Under the pieces are notes generated by a model. The model did no database searches. It worked only from the letters and a program-made list of their open reading frames with translations, and was not told where the DNA came from. A program made the translations under genes and the position numbers. This document shows, piece after piece, positions 27,442-41,190 of a DNA stretch of 64,000 nt (position 1 is the first letter of the stretch; each line of letters begins with the position of its first letter). Where the stretch lies: the NCBI RefSeq assembly GCF_051401765.1, contig NW_027480532.1, positions 1-64,000 on the forward strand, in the 5' to 3' direction. The DNA is from Calliopsis andreniformis. Taxonomy: Eukaryota > Arthropoda > Insecta > Hymenoptera > Andrenidae.

Positions 27442-28077
27442 CAATCCTCAATCTTCAATCCTCAATCCTCAATCCTCAATTCTCAATCCTCAATCTTCAA
27501 TCCTCAATACTCAATCCACAATCCTCAATCCTCAATCCTTAATCGTCAATCCTCAACCCTCAATTTTCAATCCTCAATACTCAAGCTTCAATCCTCAATC
27601 CTCAATCCTCTAATCCTCAATACTCAATCGTCAGTCTTCAATCCTCAATACTCAATCTTCAATCCTCAATCCTCAAACCACATTCTACAATCCTCAATAC
27701 CCAATCCTCAAACTTCAATTCTCAATCCTCAATCCTCAATACTCAATCCTCAATCCTCAGACCTCAGTCCTCAAACCACAATCCTCAACACTCAGCCCTC
27801 ATCCTCAGGCCTCAATCCTAAATTCTCAATCCTCAAACCTCAAACCACAATCCTCAACCGTCAGTCCATGTCCTCAATCCTCAACCATCAATCCTCAATC
27901 CTCAATATTCAATCCTCAATACTCAATATTCAATCCTCAATCGGCAATCCTCAATCCTCATTCCTCAATCTTGAATCCTCAATCCTCAATCCTCAATCTT
28001 CAATCCTCAATCCTCAGTGCTCAAAACTCAAACCTGAATCCACAATCCTGAATCCTCAACCTTCAGAACTCAGTTCT

Positions 28078-28217
28078 CAACAACCAGTTGTCAATTCTCA
28101 ATCCTCAATAGAATATAATCAATTCACAGTTTTCAATACTCAATACTCAATCTGCAATCTTCAAATCTCTATCCACAAACATCAATTCTCATCATTCAAC
28201 CCTCAACACTCAGTCCC
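28078..28217 (+). repeat. Element A copy 19 (subfamily A3)
   Basis: Matches copy 12 at 16,353 bp, including CAACAACCAGTTG. Closes the A3-A1-A1-A3 cluster. Confidence 0.85.
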
Positions 28218-28280
28218 CAATCCTCAATCTTCAACACTCAATCCTCAATACTCAACCATCAATCCTCAATTCTCAATACT

Positions 28281-28329
28281 CAACAGAATATCCTGAATTC
28301 TCAGGATTCAATACTCAAACCTCGACACT
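28281..28329 (+). repeat. Element B copy 11 (perfect inverted repeat)
   Basis: CAACAGAATATCC form; matches copy 3 at 16,353 bp. Confidence 0.85.
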
Positions 28330-29507
28330 CAACCCTCAATCCTCAATCCTCAATCCTCAATCCTCAATCTTCAATCCTCAATACTCAATCTTCAATCCTC
28401 CATCCTCAATCCTCAATCCTCAATCCTCAATCCTCAATCGTCAGGCTTCAATCCTCAATACTCAATCTTCAATCCTCAATCCTCAATCCTCATTCCTCAA
28501 TCCTCATTCTTCAATCCTCAATACCCAATCCTCAATCTTCAATCCTCAATCCTCAATCCTCAATACTCAATCCTCAATCCCCAGACCTCAGTCCTCAAAC
28601 CTCAATCCTCAACCATCAGCCCTCATCCTCAGGCCTCAATCCAAAATTCTCAATCCTCAAACCTCAAACCTCAATCCTCAACCGTCAGTCCACGTCCTCA
28701 ATCCTCAACCCTAAATCCTCAATCCTCAATATTCAATCCTCTATACTCAATATTCAATCCTCAATCCTCAATCCTCAATCCTCAATCCCATTCATCAATC
28801 CTCAACACCCAATCCTCAATCTTCAATCCTCAATCCTCAATCCTGAATTCTCAATCCTCAATCCTCTATCCTCAATGCTCAATCCTCAATCCATAATCCT
28901 CAACCCTCAATCTTCAATCCTCAATACTCAATCTGCAATCCGCAATCCTCAGTCCTCAATCCTCAATCCTCATTCTTCAATCCTCAATACCCAATCCTCT
29001 ATCTTCAATCCTCAATCCTCAATCCTCAATGATCAATACTCATTCATCAATCCTCAACTCCCAATCCTCAATCTTCAATCCTCAATCCTCAATCCTCAAT
29101 ACTCATTCATCAATCCTCAACTCCCAATCCTCAATCTTCAATCCTCAATCCTCAATCCTCAGACCTCAATCCTCAGCCTTCAATCCTCAATACTCAATCT
29201 TCAATCCTCAACCCTCAATCCTCAATCCTCAATCCCGTTCATCAATCCTTAACACCCAATCCTCAATCTTCAATCCTCAACCCTCAATCCTCCAATCTCA
29301 ATCCTCAATCCTCAATCCTCAGACCTCAAACATCAATACTCAACCCTCAGTCCTCGTCCTCAATCCACAACCATCAATCCTCGATCCTCAATCTTCAATC
29401 ATCAATGTTCAATCTTCAATCCTCAACCCTCAGTCCTCAATACTCAATCCTCAATCCTCAATCCTTAATCCTCAATACTCAACCATCAATCCTCAATTCT
29501 CAATACT

Positions 29508-29556
29508 CAATAGAGTATCCTGAATTCTCAGGATTCAATACTCAAACCTCGACACT
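29508..29556 (+). repeat. Element B copy 12 (perfect inverted repeat)
   Basis: GAGTATCC form; matches copy 4 at 16,353 bp. Confidence 0.85.
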
Positions 29557-31631
29557 CAACCCTCAATCTTCAATCCTCAATCCTCAATCGTCAGGCTTCA
29601 ATCCTCAATACTCAATCTTCAATCCTCAATCCTCAATCCTCATTCCTCAATCCTCATTCTTCAATCCTCAATACCCAATCCTCAATCTTCAATCTTCAAC
29701 CCTCAATCATCAATTCTCAATCCTCAATCGTCAGGCTTCAATCCTCAATACTCAATCTTCAATCCTCAATCCTCAATCGTCATTCGTCAATCCTCATTCT
29801 TCAATCCTCAATACCCAATCCTCAATCTTCAATCTTCAACCCTCAATCCTCAACTCTCAATCCTCAACCCTCAATCCTCAGACCTCAAACCTCAATCCTC
29901 AACTCTCAGCCCTCATCCTCAATCCTCAATCCTCAATCTTGAATCCTCAATCCTCAATCCTCAATTCTCAATCCTCAATCCTCAATCCTCAGACCTCAAA
30001 CATCAATACTCAACCCTCAGTCCTCGTCCTCAATCCAGAACCATCAATCCTCAATCCTCAATCTTCAATCATCGATATTCAATCTTCAGTCCTCAATCCT
30101 CAATCCTCAATCCTCAATCCTCAATCTTCAATGTTCAATCCGCAATACCCAATCCTCAATCTTCAATCCTCAATCCACAATCCTCAATCCTCAATCCTCA
30201 TTCTTCAATCCTCAAAACCCAATCCTCAATCTTCGATCCTCAATCCTCAATTCTCAGACCACAACCCTCAATCTTCAATCCTCAATACTCAATCTGCAAC
30301 CCTCAATCCTCAGTCCTCAATCCTCAATCCTCATTCTTCAATCCTCAATACCCAATCCTCAATCTTCAATCCTCAATCCACAATCCTCAATCCTCAATTC
30401 TCATTCTTCAATCCTCAACAGCCAATCCTCAATCTTCAATCCTCAATCCTCAATTCTCAGACCTCAATCCTCAATCTTCAATCCTCAATACTCAACCTTC
30501 AGTCCTCAACACTCAATCCTCAATCCTCAATCTTCAATCCTCAATACTCAATCTTCAATAATCAATCCTCAATTCTCAATCCTCAATACTCAATCCTCAA
30601 TCCTCAATCTTCAACCATCAATACTCAGTCTTCAATCCTCAATCCTCAATCCTCAATCCGCATTCTTCAATCCTCAATACACAATCCTCAATCTTCAATC
30701 CTCAATCCTCAATCCTCAATCCTCAATCCTCAGGCCTCAAACATCAATACTCAACCCTCAGTCCTCGTCCTCAATCCACAACAATCAATCCTCAATCCTC
30801 ATTCTTCAAGTATCAATATTCAATCTTCAGTCCTCAATCCTCAATCCTCAATCCTCAATCTTCAATCCTCAATCCTCAATGTTCAATCCGCAATACCCAA
30901 TCCTCAATCTTCAATCCTCAATCCTCAATCCTCAATCCTCAATCCTCAATCCTCAATTCTCAAACCTCAATCCTCAGTCCTCAAATCTCAAACCTCAATC
31001 TTCAATCCTCAATACTCAATCTTCAATCCTCCGTCCTCAATCCTCAACCCTCAATCCTCAATCCTCAATCGTCAGGCTTCAATCCTCAATACTCAATCTT
31101 CAATCCTCAATCCTCAATCCTCATTCCTCAATCCTCATTCTTCAATCCTCAATACCCAATCCTCAATCTTCAATCCTCAATCCTCAATCCTCAATTCTCA
31201 ATCCTCAATCCTCAGTCCTAAGTCCTCAAATCTCAATCCTCAACCCTCAGCCCTCATCCTCAGTCCTCAATCCTCAACCTTCAACCCTCAATCCTCAATC
31301 CTGAAGCATCAACCCTCAATCCTCAATCCTCAATCCTCAATCCTCAATCCTCAATCTTCAATCGTCAATACTCAATCTTCAATCCTCAATCCTCAATCCG
31401 CAACACTCAATGCTCAATCCTCAATCCTCAATCCTCAAACCTCAATCTTCAATCCTCAATACTCAATCTGCAATCCTCAATCCTCAATCTTCAATACTCA
31501 ATCCTCAATCGTCGGTCCTCAATCCCGAATCCTCAACCTTCAATCCTCAATCCACAATCCCCAATCCTCAATCCTCAATCCTCAATCTTCAGTCCTCAAT
31601 AATCAATCTTCAATCCTCAATTCTCAATACT

Positions 31632-31680
31632 CAATAGAATATCCTGAATTCTCAGAATTCAATACTCAAACCTCATCACG
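31632..31680 (+). repeat. Element B copy 13 (B' form)
   Basis: 8938 bp from copy 8; the last heptamer reads CATCACG. Confidence 0.85.
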
Positions 31681-32023
31681 CAACCCTGAATCCTCAATCC
31701 TCAATCCTCAATCCTCAATCTTCAATCCTCAATACTCAATCTTCAATCCTCCATCCTCAATCCTCAGTCCTCAATCCTCAATCCTCAATCGTCAGGCTTC
31801 AATCCTCAATACTCAATCTTCAATCCTCAATACTCAATCTTCAATCCTCAATACTCAATCCTCTATCCTCAATGCTCAATCCTCAATCCATAATCCTCAA
31901 CCCTCAATCTTCAATCCTCAATACTCAATATGCAATCCGCAATCCTCAGTCCTCAATACTCAATCCTCAATCCTCAATCCTTAATCCTCAATACTCAACC
32001 ATCAATCCTCAATTCTCAATACT

Positions 32024-32072
32024 CAATAGAATATCCTGAATTCTCAGGATTCAATACTCAAACCTCGACACT
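32024..32072 (+). repeat. Element B copy 14 (perfect inverted repeat)
   Basis: 8938 bp from copy 9. Confidence 0.85.
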
Positions 32073-33173
32073 CAACCCTCAATCTTCAATCCTCAATCCT
32101 CAATCGTCAGGCTTCAATCCTCAATACTCAATCTTCAATCCTCAATCCTCAATCCTCATTCCTCAATCCTCATTCTTCAATCCTCAATACCCAATCCTCA
32201 ATCTTCAATCCTCAATCCTCAATCCTCAATACTCAATCCTCAATCCCCAGACCTCAGTCCTCAAACCTCAATCCTCAACCATCAGCCCTCATCCTCAGGC
32301 CTCAATCCAAAATTCTCAATCCTCAAACCTCAAACCTCAATCCTCAACCGTCAGTCCACGTCCTCAATCCTCAACCCTAAATCCTCAATCCTCAATATTC
32401 AATCCTCTATACTCAATATTCAATCCTCAATCCTCAATCCTCAATCCTCAATCCCATTCATCAATCCTCAACACCCAATCCTCAATCTTCAATCCTCAAT
32501 CCTCAATCCTCAATTCTCAATCCTCAATCCTCTATCCTCAATGCTCAATCCTCAATCCATAATCCTCAACCCTCAATCTTCAATCCTCAATACTCAATCT
32601 GCAATCCGCAATCCTCAATCCTCAATCCTCAATCCTCATTCTTCAATCCTCAATACCCAATCCTCTATCTTCAATCCTCAATCCTCAATCCTCAATCCTC
32701 AATACTCATTCATCAATCCTCAACTCCCAATCCTCAATCTTCAATCCTCAATCCTCAATCCTCAATACTCATTCATCAATCCTCAACTCCCAATCCTCAA
32801 TCTTCAATCCTCAATCCTCAATCCTCAGACCTCAATCCTCAGCCTTCAATCCTCAATACTCAATCTTCAATCCTCAAGCCTCAATCCTCAATCCTCAATC
32901 CCGTTCATCAATCCTTAACACCCAATCCTCAATCTTCAATCCTCAACCCTCAATCCTCCAATCTCAATCCTCAATCCTCAATCCTCAGACCTCAAACATC
33001 AATACTCAACCCTCAGTCCTCGTCCTCAATCCACAACCATCAATCCTCGATCCTCAATCTTCAATCATCAATGTTCAATCTTCAATCCTCAACCCTCAGT
33101 CCTCAATACTCAATCCTCAATCCTCAATCTTTAATCCTCAATACTCAATCATCAATCCTCAATTCTCAATACT

Positions 33174-33222
33174 CAATAGAGTATCCTGAATTCTCAGGAT
33201 TCAATACTCAAACCTCGACACT
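33174..33222 (+). repeat. Element B copy 15 (perfect inverted repeat)
   Basis: 8959 bp from copy 10; GAGTATCC form. Confidence 0.85.
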
Positions 33223-34850
33223 CAACCCTCAATCTTCAATCCTCAATCCTCAATCGTCAGGCTTCAGTCCCCAATACTCAATCTTCAATCCTCAATCCTC
33301 AATCCTCATTCCTCAATCCTCATTCTTGAATCCTCAATACCCAATCCTCAATCTTCAATCTTCAACCCTCAATCATCAATTCTCAATCCTCAATCGTCAG
33401 GCTTCAATCCTCAATACTCAATCTTCAATCCTCAATCCTCAATCGTCATTCGTCAATCCTCATTCTTCAATCCTCAATACCCAATCCTCAATCTTCAATC
33501 TTCAACCCTCAATCCTCAACTCTCAATCCTCAACCCTCAATCCTCAGACCTCAAACCTCAATCCTCAACTCTCAGCCCTCATCCTCAATCCTCAATCCTC
33601 AATCTTGAATCCTCAATCCTCAATCCTCAATTCTCAATCCTCAATCCTCAATCCTCAGACCTCAAACATCAATACTCAACCCTCAGTCCTCGTCCTCAAT
33701 CCAGAACCATCAATCCTCAATCCTCAATCTTCAATCATCGATATTCAATCTTCAGTCCTCAATCCTCAATCCTCAATCCTCAATCCTCAATCTTCAATGT
33801 TCAATCCGCAATACCCAATCCTCAATCTTCAATCCTCAATCCACAATCCTCAATCCTCAATCCTCATTCTTCAACCCTCAAAACCCAATCCTCAATCTTC
33901 GATCCTCAATCCTCAATTCTCAGACCACAACCCTCAATCTTCAATCCTCAATACTCAATCTGCAACCCTCAATCCTCAGTCCTCAATCCTCAATCCTCAT
34001 TCTTCAATCCTCAATACCCAATCCTCAATCTTCAATCCTCAATCCACAATCCTCAATCCTCAATTCTCATTCTTCAATCCTCAACAGCCAATCCTCAATC
34101 TTCAACCCTCAATCCTCAATTCTCAGACCTCAATCCTCAATCTTCAATCCTCAATACTCAACCTTCAGTCCTCAACACTCAATCCTCAATCATCAATCTT
34201 CAATCCTCAATACTCAATCTTCAATAATCAATCCTCAGTTCTCAATCCTCAATACTCAATCCTCAATCCTCATTCTTCAAGCATCAATATTCAATCTTCA
34301 GTCCTCAATCCTCAATCCTCAATCCTCAATCTTCAATCCTCAATCCTCAATGTTCAATCCGCAATACCCAATCCTCAATCTTCAATCCTCAATCCTCAAT
34401 CCTCAATCCTCAATCCTCAATCCTCAATTCTCAAACCTCAATCCTCAGTCCTCAAACCTCAAACCTCAATCTTCAATCCTCAATACTCAATCTTCAATCC
34501 TCCGTCCTCAATCCTCAACCCTCAATCCTCAATCCTCAATCGTCAGGCTTCAATCCTCAATACTCAATCTTCAATCCTCAATCCTCAATCCTCATTCCTC
34601 AATCCTCATTCTTCAATCCTCAATACCCAATCCTCAATCTTCAATCCTCAATCCTCAATCCTCAATTCTCAATCTTCAATCCTCAGTCCTAAGCCCTCAA
34701 ATCTCAATCCTCAACCCTCAGCCCTCATCCTCAATCCTCAATCCTCAATCTTCAACCCTCAATCCTCAATCCTGAAGCATAAACCCTCAATCCTCAATCC
34801 TCAGTCTTCAAACCTCAATTCAGAATCCTCAATCTTCAGACCTCAGACCT

Positions 34851-34990
34851 CAACAATCAGATGTCAATCCTGAATCCTTAATAGAATATCATCAATTCAC
34901 AGTTTTCAATACCCAATACTCAATCTGCAATCTTCAAATCTCTATTCACAAACATCAATTCTCATCACTCAACCCTCAACACTCAGTCCG
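34851..34990 (+). repeat. Element A copy 20 (subfamily A2)
   Basis: First copy of the main A2 zone. Preceded by CAATTCAGAATCC, a variant shared by copies 21, 23, 25 and 27. Confidence 0.85.
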
Positions 34991-36571
34991 CAATCCTCAA
35001 CATTCAACCCTCAATCCTCAATACTCAATCCTCAATCCTCAATCGTCAATACTCAATACTCAATCTTCAATCCTCAATCCTCAATCCTCAATCCTCAATC
35101 CTCAATCCTCAATCCTCAATCTTCAATCGTCAATACTCACTCTTCAATCCTCAATCCTCAATCCGCAACCCTCAATGCTCAATCCTCAATCCTCAATCCT
35201 CAAACCTCAATCCTCAATCCTCATTCTTCAATCCTCAACACCCAATCCTCAATCTTCAATACTCAATCCTCAATTCTCAGACCTCAATCCTCAATCTTCA
35301 ATCCTCAATACTCAATCTTAAATCCTCAACACTCAATCCTCAATCCTCAATCTTCAATCCTCAATACTCAATCTTCAATAATCAATCCTCAATTCTCAAT
35401 CCTCAATACTCAATCATTAATCCTCAATCTTCAATCATCAATACTCAGTCTTCAATCCTCAATCCTCAATACTCAATCCTCAATCCTCAATCTTCAATCC
35501 TCAATACTCAATCTTCAATAATCAATCCTCAATTCTCAATCCTCAATCTTCAATCCTCAATCCACAATCCTCAATCCTCAATCCTCATTCTTCAACCCTC
35601 AAAACCCAATCCTCAATCTTCGATCCTCAATCCTCAATTCTCAGACCACAACCCTCAATCTTCAATCCTCAATACTCAATCTGCAACCCTCAATCCTCAG
35701 TCCTCAATCCTCAATCCTCATTCTTCAATCCTCAATACCCAATCCTCAATCTTCAATCCTCAATCCACAATCCTCAATCCTCAATTCTCATTCTTCAATC
35801 CTCAACAGCCAATCCTCAATCTTCAACCCTCAATCCTCAATTCTCAGACCTCAATCCTCAATCTTCAATCCTCAATACTCAACCTTCAGTCCTCAACACT
35901 CAATCCTCAATCATCAATCTTCAATCCTCAATACTCAATCTTCAATAATCAATCCTCAATTCTCAATCCTCAATACTCAATCCTCAATCCTCATTCTTCA
36001 AGTATCAATATTCAATCTTCAGTCCTCAATCCTCAATCCTCAATCCTCAATCTTCAATCCTCAATCCTCAATGTTCAATCCGCAATACCCAATCCTCAAT
36101 CTTCAATCCTCAATCCTCAATCCTCAATCCTCAATCCTCAATCCTCAATTCTCAAACCTCAATCCTCAGTCCTCAAACCTCAAACCTCAATCTTCAATCC
36201 TCAATACTCAATCTTCAATCCTCCGTCCTCAATCCTCAACCCTCAATCCTCAATCCTCAATCGTCAGGCTTCAATCCTCAATACTCAATCTTCAATCCTC
36301 AATCCTCAATCCTCATTCCTCAATCCTCATTCTTCAATCCTCAATACCCAATCCTCAATCTTCAATCCTCAATCCTCAATCCTCAATTCTCAATCTTCAA
36401 TCCTCAGTCCTAAGCCCTCAAATCTCAATCCTCAACCCTCAGCCCTCATCCTCAATCCTCAATCCTCAATCTTCAACCCTCAATCCTCAATCCTGAAGCA
36501 TAAACCCTCAATCCTCAATCCTCAGTCTTCAAACCTCAATTCAGAATCCTCAATCTTCAGACCTCAGACCT

Positions 36572-36711
36572 CAACAATCAGATGTCAATCCTGAATCCTT
36601 AATAGAATATCATCAATTCACAGTTTTCAATACCCAATACTCAATCTGCAATCTTCAAATCTCTATTCACAAACATCAATTCTCATCACTCAACCCTCAA
36701 CACTCAGTCCG
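36572..36711 (+). repeat. Element A copy 21 (subfamily A2)
   Basis: 1721-bp partner of copy 20, with the same upstream variant. Confidence 0.85.
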
Positions 36712-38186
36712 CAATCCTCAACATTCAACCCTCAATCCTCAATACTCAATCCTCAATCCTCAATCGTCAATACTCAATACTCAATCTTCAATCCTCAATC
36801 CTCAATCCTCAATCCTCAATCCTCAATCCTCAATCCTCAATCTTCAATCGTCAATACTCACTCTTCAATCCTCAATCCTCAATCCGCAACCCTCAATGCT
36901 CAATCCTCAATCCTCAATCCTCAAACCTCAATCTTCAATCCTCAATCCTCAATCGTCATTCGTCAATCCTCATTCTTCAATCCTCAATACCCAATCCTCA
37001 ATCTTCATTCTTCAACCCTGAATCCTCAACTCTCAATCCTCAACCCCCAATCCTCAGACCTCAAACCTCAATCCTCAACTCTCAGCCCTCATCCTCAATC
37101 CTCAATCCCCAATCTTGAATCCTCAATCCTCAATCCTCAATCCTCAATCTTCAATGTTCAATCCGCAATACCCAATCCTCAATCTTCAATCCTCAATCCA
37201 CAATCCTCAATCCTCAATCCTCATTCTTCAATCCTCAACACCCAGTCCTCAATCTTCAATCGTAAATCCTCAATTTTCAGACCACAACCCTCAATCTTCA
37301 ATCCTCAATACTCAATCTGCAACCCTCAATCCTCAGTCCTCAATCCTCAATCCTCATTCTTCAATCCTCAATACCGAATCCTCGATCTTCAATCCTCAAT
37401 CCACAATCCTCAATCCTCAATCCTCATTCTTCAATCCTCAACACCCAATCCTCAATCTTCAATCCTCAATCCTCAATTCTCAGACCTCAATCCTCAATCT
37501 TCAATCCTCAATACTCAATCTTCAATCCTCAACACTCAATCCTCAATCCTCAATCTTCAATCCTCAATACTCAATCTTCAATCCTCCGTCCTCAATCCTC
37601 AACCCTCAATCCTCAATCCTCAATCGTCAGGCTTCAATCCTCAATACTCAATCTTCAATCCTCAATCCTCAATCCTCATTCCTCAATCCTCATTCTTCAA
37701 TCCTCAATACCCAATCCTCAATCTTCAATCCTCAATCCTCAATCCTCAATTCTCAATCCTCAATCCTCAGTCCTAAGTCCTCAAATCTCAATCCTCAACC
37801 CTCAGCCCTCATCCTCAATCCTCAATCCTCAACCTTCAACCCTCAATCCTCAATCCTGAAGCATCAACCCTCAATCCTCAATCCTCAATCCTCAATCCTC
37901 AATCCTCAATCTTCAATCGTCAATACTCAATCTTCAATCCTCAATCCTCAATCCGCAACCCTCAATGCTCAATCCTCAATCCTCAATCCTCAAACCTCAA
38001 TCTTCAATCCTCAATACTCAATCTGCAATCCTCAATACTCAATCTGCAATCCTCAATCCTCAATCGTCGGTCCTCAATCCCGAATCCTCAACCTTCAATC
38101 CTCAATCCACAATCCCCAATCCTCAATCCTCAATCCTCAATCTTCAGTCCTCAATAATCAATCTTCAATCCTCTATTCTCAATACT

Positions 38187-38235
38187 CAATAGAATATCCT
38201 GAATTCTCAGAATTCAATACTCAAACCTCAACACG
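38187..38235 (+). repeat. Element B copy 16 (B' form)
   Basis: First B copy of the 4.6 kb zone; double GAATTC. Confidence 0.85.
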
Positions 38236-40086
38236 CAACCCTGAATCCTCAATCCTCAATCCTCAATCCTCAATCTTCAATCCTCAATACTCAATCTTCA
38301 ATCCTCCATCCTCAATCCTCAGTCCTCAATCCTCAATCCTCAATCGTCAGGCTTCAATCCTCAATACTCAATCTTCAATCCTCAATCCTCAATCGTCATT
38401 CGTCAAACCTCATTCTTCAATCCTCAATACCCAATCCTCAATCTTCAATCTTCAACCCTCAATCCTCAACTCTCAATCATCAACCCTCAATCCTCAGACC
38501 TCAAACCTCAATCCTCAACTCTCAGCCCTCATCCTCAATCCTCAATCCTCAATCTTGAATCCTCAATCCTCAATCCTCAATTCTCAATCCTCAATCCTCA
38601 ATCCTCAGACCTCAAACATCAATACTCAACCCTCAGTTCTCGTCCTCAATCCACAACCATCAATCCTCAATCCTCAATCTTCAATCATCGATATTCAATC
38701 TTCAGTCCTCAATCCTCAATCCTCAATCCTCAATCCTCAATCTTCAATGTTCAATCCGCAATACCCAATCCTCAATGTTCAATACTCAATCCACAATCCT
38801 CAATCCTCAATCCTCATTCTTCAATTCTCAACACCCAATCCTCAATCTTCGATCCTCAATCCTCAATTCTCAGACCGCAACCCTCAATCTTCAATCCTCA
38901 ATACTCAATCTGCAACCCTCAATCCTCAGTCCTCAATCCTCAATCCTCATTCTTCAATCCTCAATACCCAATCCTCAATCTTCAATCCTCAATCCACAAT
39001 CCTCAATCCTCAATCCTCATTCTTCAATCCTCAACACCCAATCCTCAATCTTCAATACTCAATCCTCAATTCTCAGACCTCAATCCTCAATCTTCAATCC
39101 TCAATACTCAATCTTAAATCCTCAACACTCAATCCTCAATCCTCAATCTTCAATCCTCAATACTCAATCTTCAATAATCAATCCTCAATTCTCAATCCTC
39201 AATACTCAATCATTAATCCTCAATCTTCAATCATCAATACTCAGTCTTCAATCCTCAATCCTCAATACTCAATCCTCAATCCTCAATCTTCAATCCTCAA
39301 TACTCAATCTTCAATAATCAATCCTCAATTCTCAATCCTCAATACTCAATCCTCAATCCTCAATCTTCAATCATCAATACACAGTCTTCAATCCTCAATC
39401 CTCAATACTCAATCCTCAATCCTCATTCTTCAATCCTCAATACACAATCCTCAATCTTCAATCCTCAATCCTCAATCCTCAATCCTCAATCCTCAGGCCT
39501 CAAACATCAATACTCAACCCTCAGTCCTCGTCCTCAATCCACAACAATCAATCCTCAATCCTCATTCTTCAAGTATCAATATTCAATCTTCAGTCCTCAA
39601 TCCTCAATCCTCAATCCTCAATCCTCAATCCTCAATCCTCAATGTTCAATCCGCAATACCCAATCCTCAATCTTCAATCCTCAATCCTCAATCCTCAATC
39701 CTCAATCCTCAATCCTCAATACTCAATCTTCAATCCTCCGTCCTCAATCCTCAACCCTCAATCCTCAATCCTCAATCGTCAGGCTTCAATCCTCAATAGT
39801 CAATCTTCAATCCTCAATCCTCAATCCTCATTCCTCAATCCTCATTCTTCAATCCTCAATACCCAATCCTCAATCTTCAATCCTCAATCCTCAATCCTCA
39901 ATTCTCAATCCTCAATCCTCAGTCCTAAGTCCTCAAATCTCAATCCTCAACCCTCAGCCCTCATCCTCAATCCTCAATCTCCAATCTTCAACCCTCAATC
40001 CTCAATCCTGAAGCATAAACCCTCAATCCTCAATCCTCAGTCCTCAAACCTCAATTCTGAATCCTCAATCTTCAGACCTCAGACCT

Positions 40087-40226
40087 CAACAATCAGATGT
40101 CAATCCTGAATCCTTAATAGAATATCATCAATTCACAGTTTTCAATACCCAATACTCAATCTGCAATCTTCAAATCTCTATTCACAAACATCAATTCTCA
40201 TCACTCAACCCTCAACACTCAGTCCG
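40087..40226 (+). repeat. Element A copy 22 (subfamily A2)
   Basis: Upstream flank is CAATTCTGAATCC, the alternate A2 flank shared by copy 26; copy 24 has the GAAGCC version. Confidence 0.85.
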
Positions 40227-41050
40227 CAATCCTCAACCTTCAACCCTCAATCCTCAATACTCAATCCTCAATCTTCAATCCTCAATCCTCAATCCGCTAC
40301 CCTCAATGCTCAATCCTCAATCCTCAATCCTCAAACCTCAATCTTCAATCCTCAATCCTCAATCGTCATTCGTCAATCCTCATTCTTCAATCCTCAATAC
40401 CCAATCCTCAATCTTCAATCTTCAACCCTGAATCCTCAACTCTCAATCCTCAACCCTCAATCCTCAGACCTCAAACCTCAATCCTCAACTCTCAGCCCTC
40501 ATCCTCAATCCCCAATCCTCAATCTTGAATCCTCAATCCTCAATCCTCAATTCTCAATCCTCAATCCTCAATCCTCAGACTTCAAACATCAATACTCAAC
40601 CCTCAGTCCTCGTCCTCAATCCACAACCATCAATCCTCAATCCTCAATCTTCAATCATCGATATTCAATCTTCAGTCCTCAATCCTCAATCCTCAATCCT
40701 CAATCCTCAATCTTCAATGTTCAATCCGCAATACCCAATCCTCAATCTTCAATCCTCAATCCACAATCCTCAATCCTCAATCCTCATTCTTCAATCCTCA
40801 ACACCCAATCCTCAATCTTCAATCGTCAATCCTCAATTCTCAGACCACAACCCTCAATCTTCAATCCTCAATACTCAATCTGCAACTCTCAATCCTCAGT
40901 CCTCAATCCTCAATCCTCATTCTTCAGTCCTCAATACCGAATCCTCAATCTTCAATCCTCAATCCTCAATCCTGAAGCATAAACCCTCAATCCTCAATCC
41001 TCAGTCTTCAAACCTCAATTCAGAATCCTCAATCTTCAGACCTCAGACCT

Positions 41051-41190
41051 CAACAATCAGATGTCAATCCTGAATCCTTAATAGAATATCATCAATTCAC
41101 AGTTTTCAATACCCAATACTCAATCTGCAATCTTCAAATCTCTATTCACAAACATCAATTCTCATCACTCAACCCTCAACACTCAGTTCG
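41051..41190 (+). repeat. Element A copy 23 (subfamily A2)
   Basis: Lies 964 bp after copy 22; CAGTTCG replaces CAGTCCG at the end. Confidence 0.85.

Larger units (their letters stand above)
25870..27600. repeat. Dispersed duplicated block, copy 2 (partner at about 4.97-6.76 kb)
   Basis: This block carries A3 (26248), A1a (27008) and A1b (27302) in the same order as 5390, 6157 and 6465. The spacing of the A1 pair is 294 bp here against 308 bp in the left copy, a difference of two heptamers. Confidence 0.85.
27008..30630. repeat. Further copy of the unit at about 10.6-14.28 kb
   Basis: Markers first match 10642 onward at an offset of 16,366 bp and then, after about 27.6 kb, at 16,353. The 13-bp shift fits one 8-base unit (CTAATCCT near 27610, +1) plus loss of two heptamers (-14). 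Element A at 28078 and element B at 28281 and 29508 keep the 16,353 offset. Confidence 0.85.
33826..36932. repeat. 1721-bp offset duplication with unmatched middle (A-B-A' arrangement)
   Basis: About 33826-35211 recurs at 35547-36932. The marker AAAACCC (33880/35601) and element A (34851/36572) are exactly 1721 apart, and a 141-codon open stretch (34350/36071) translates identically. The 335 bases between the copies resemble the segment near 39.0-39.3 kb instead, so this is more than a simple head-to-tail doubling. Confidence 0.85.
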
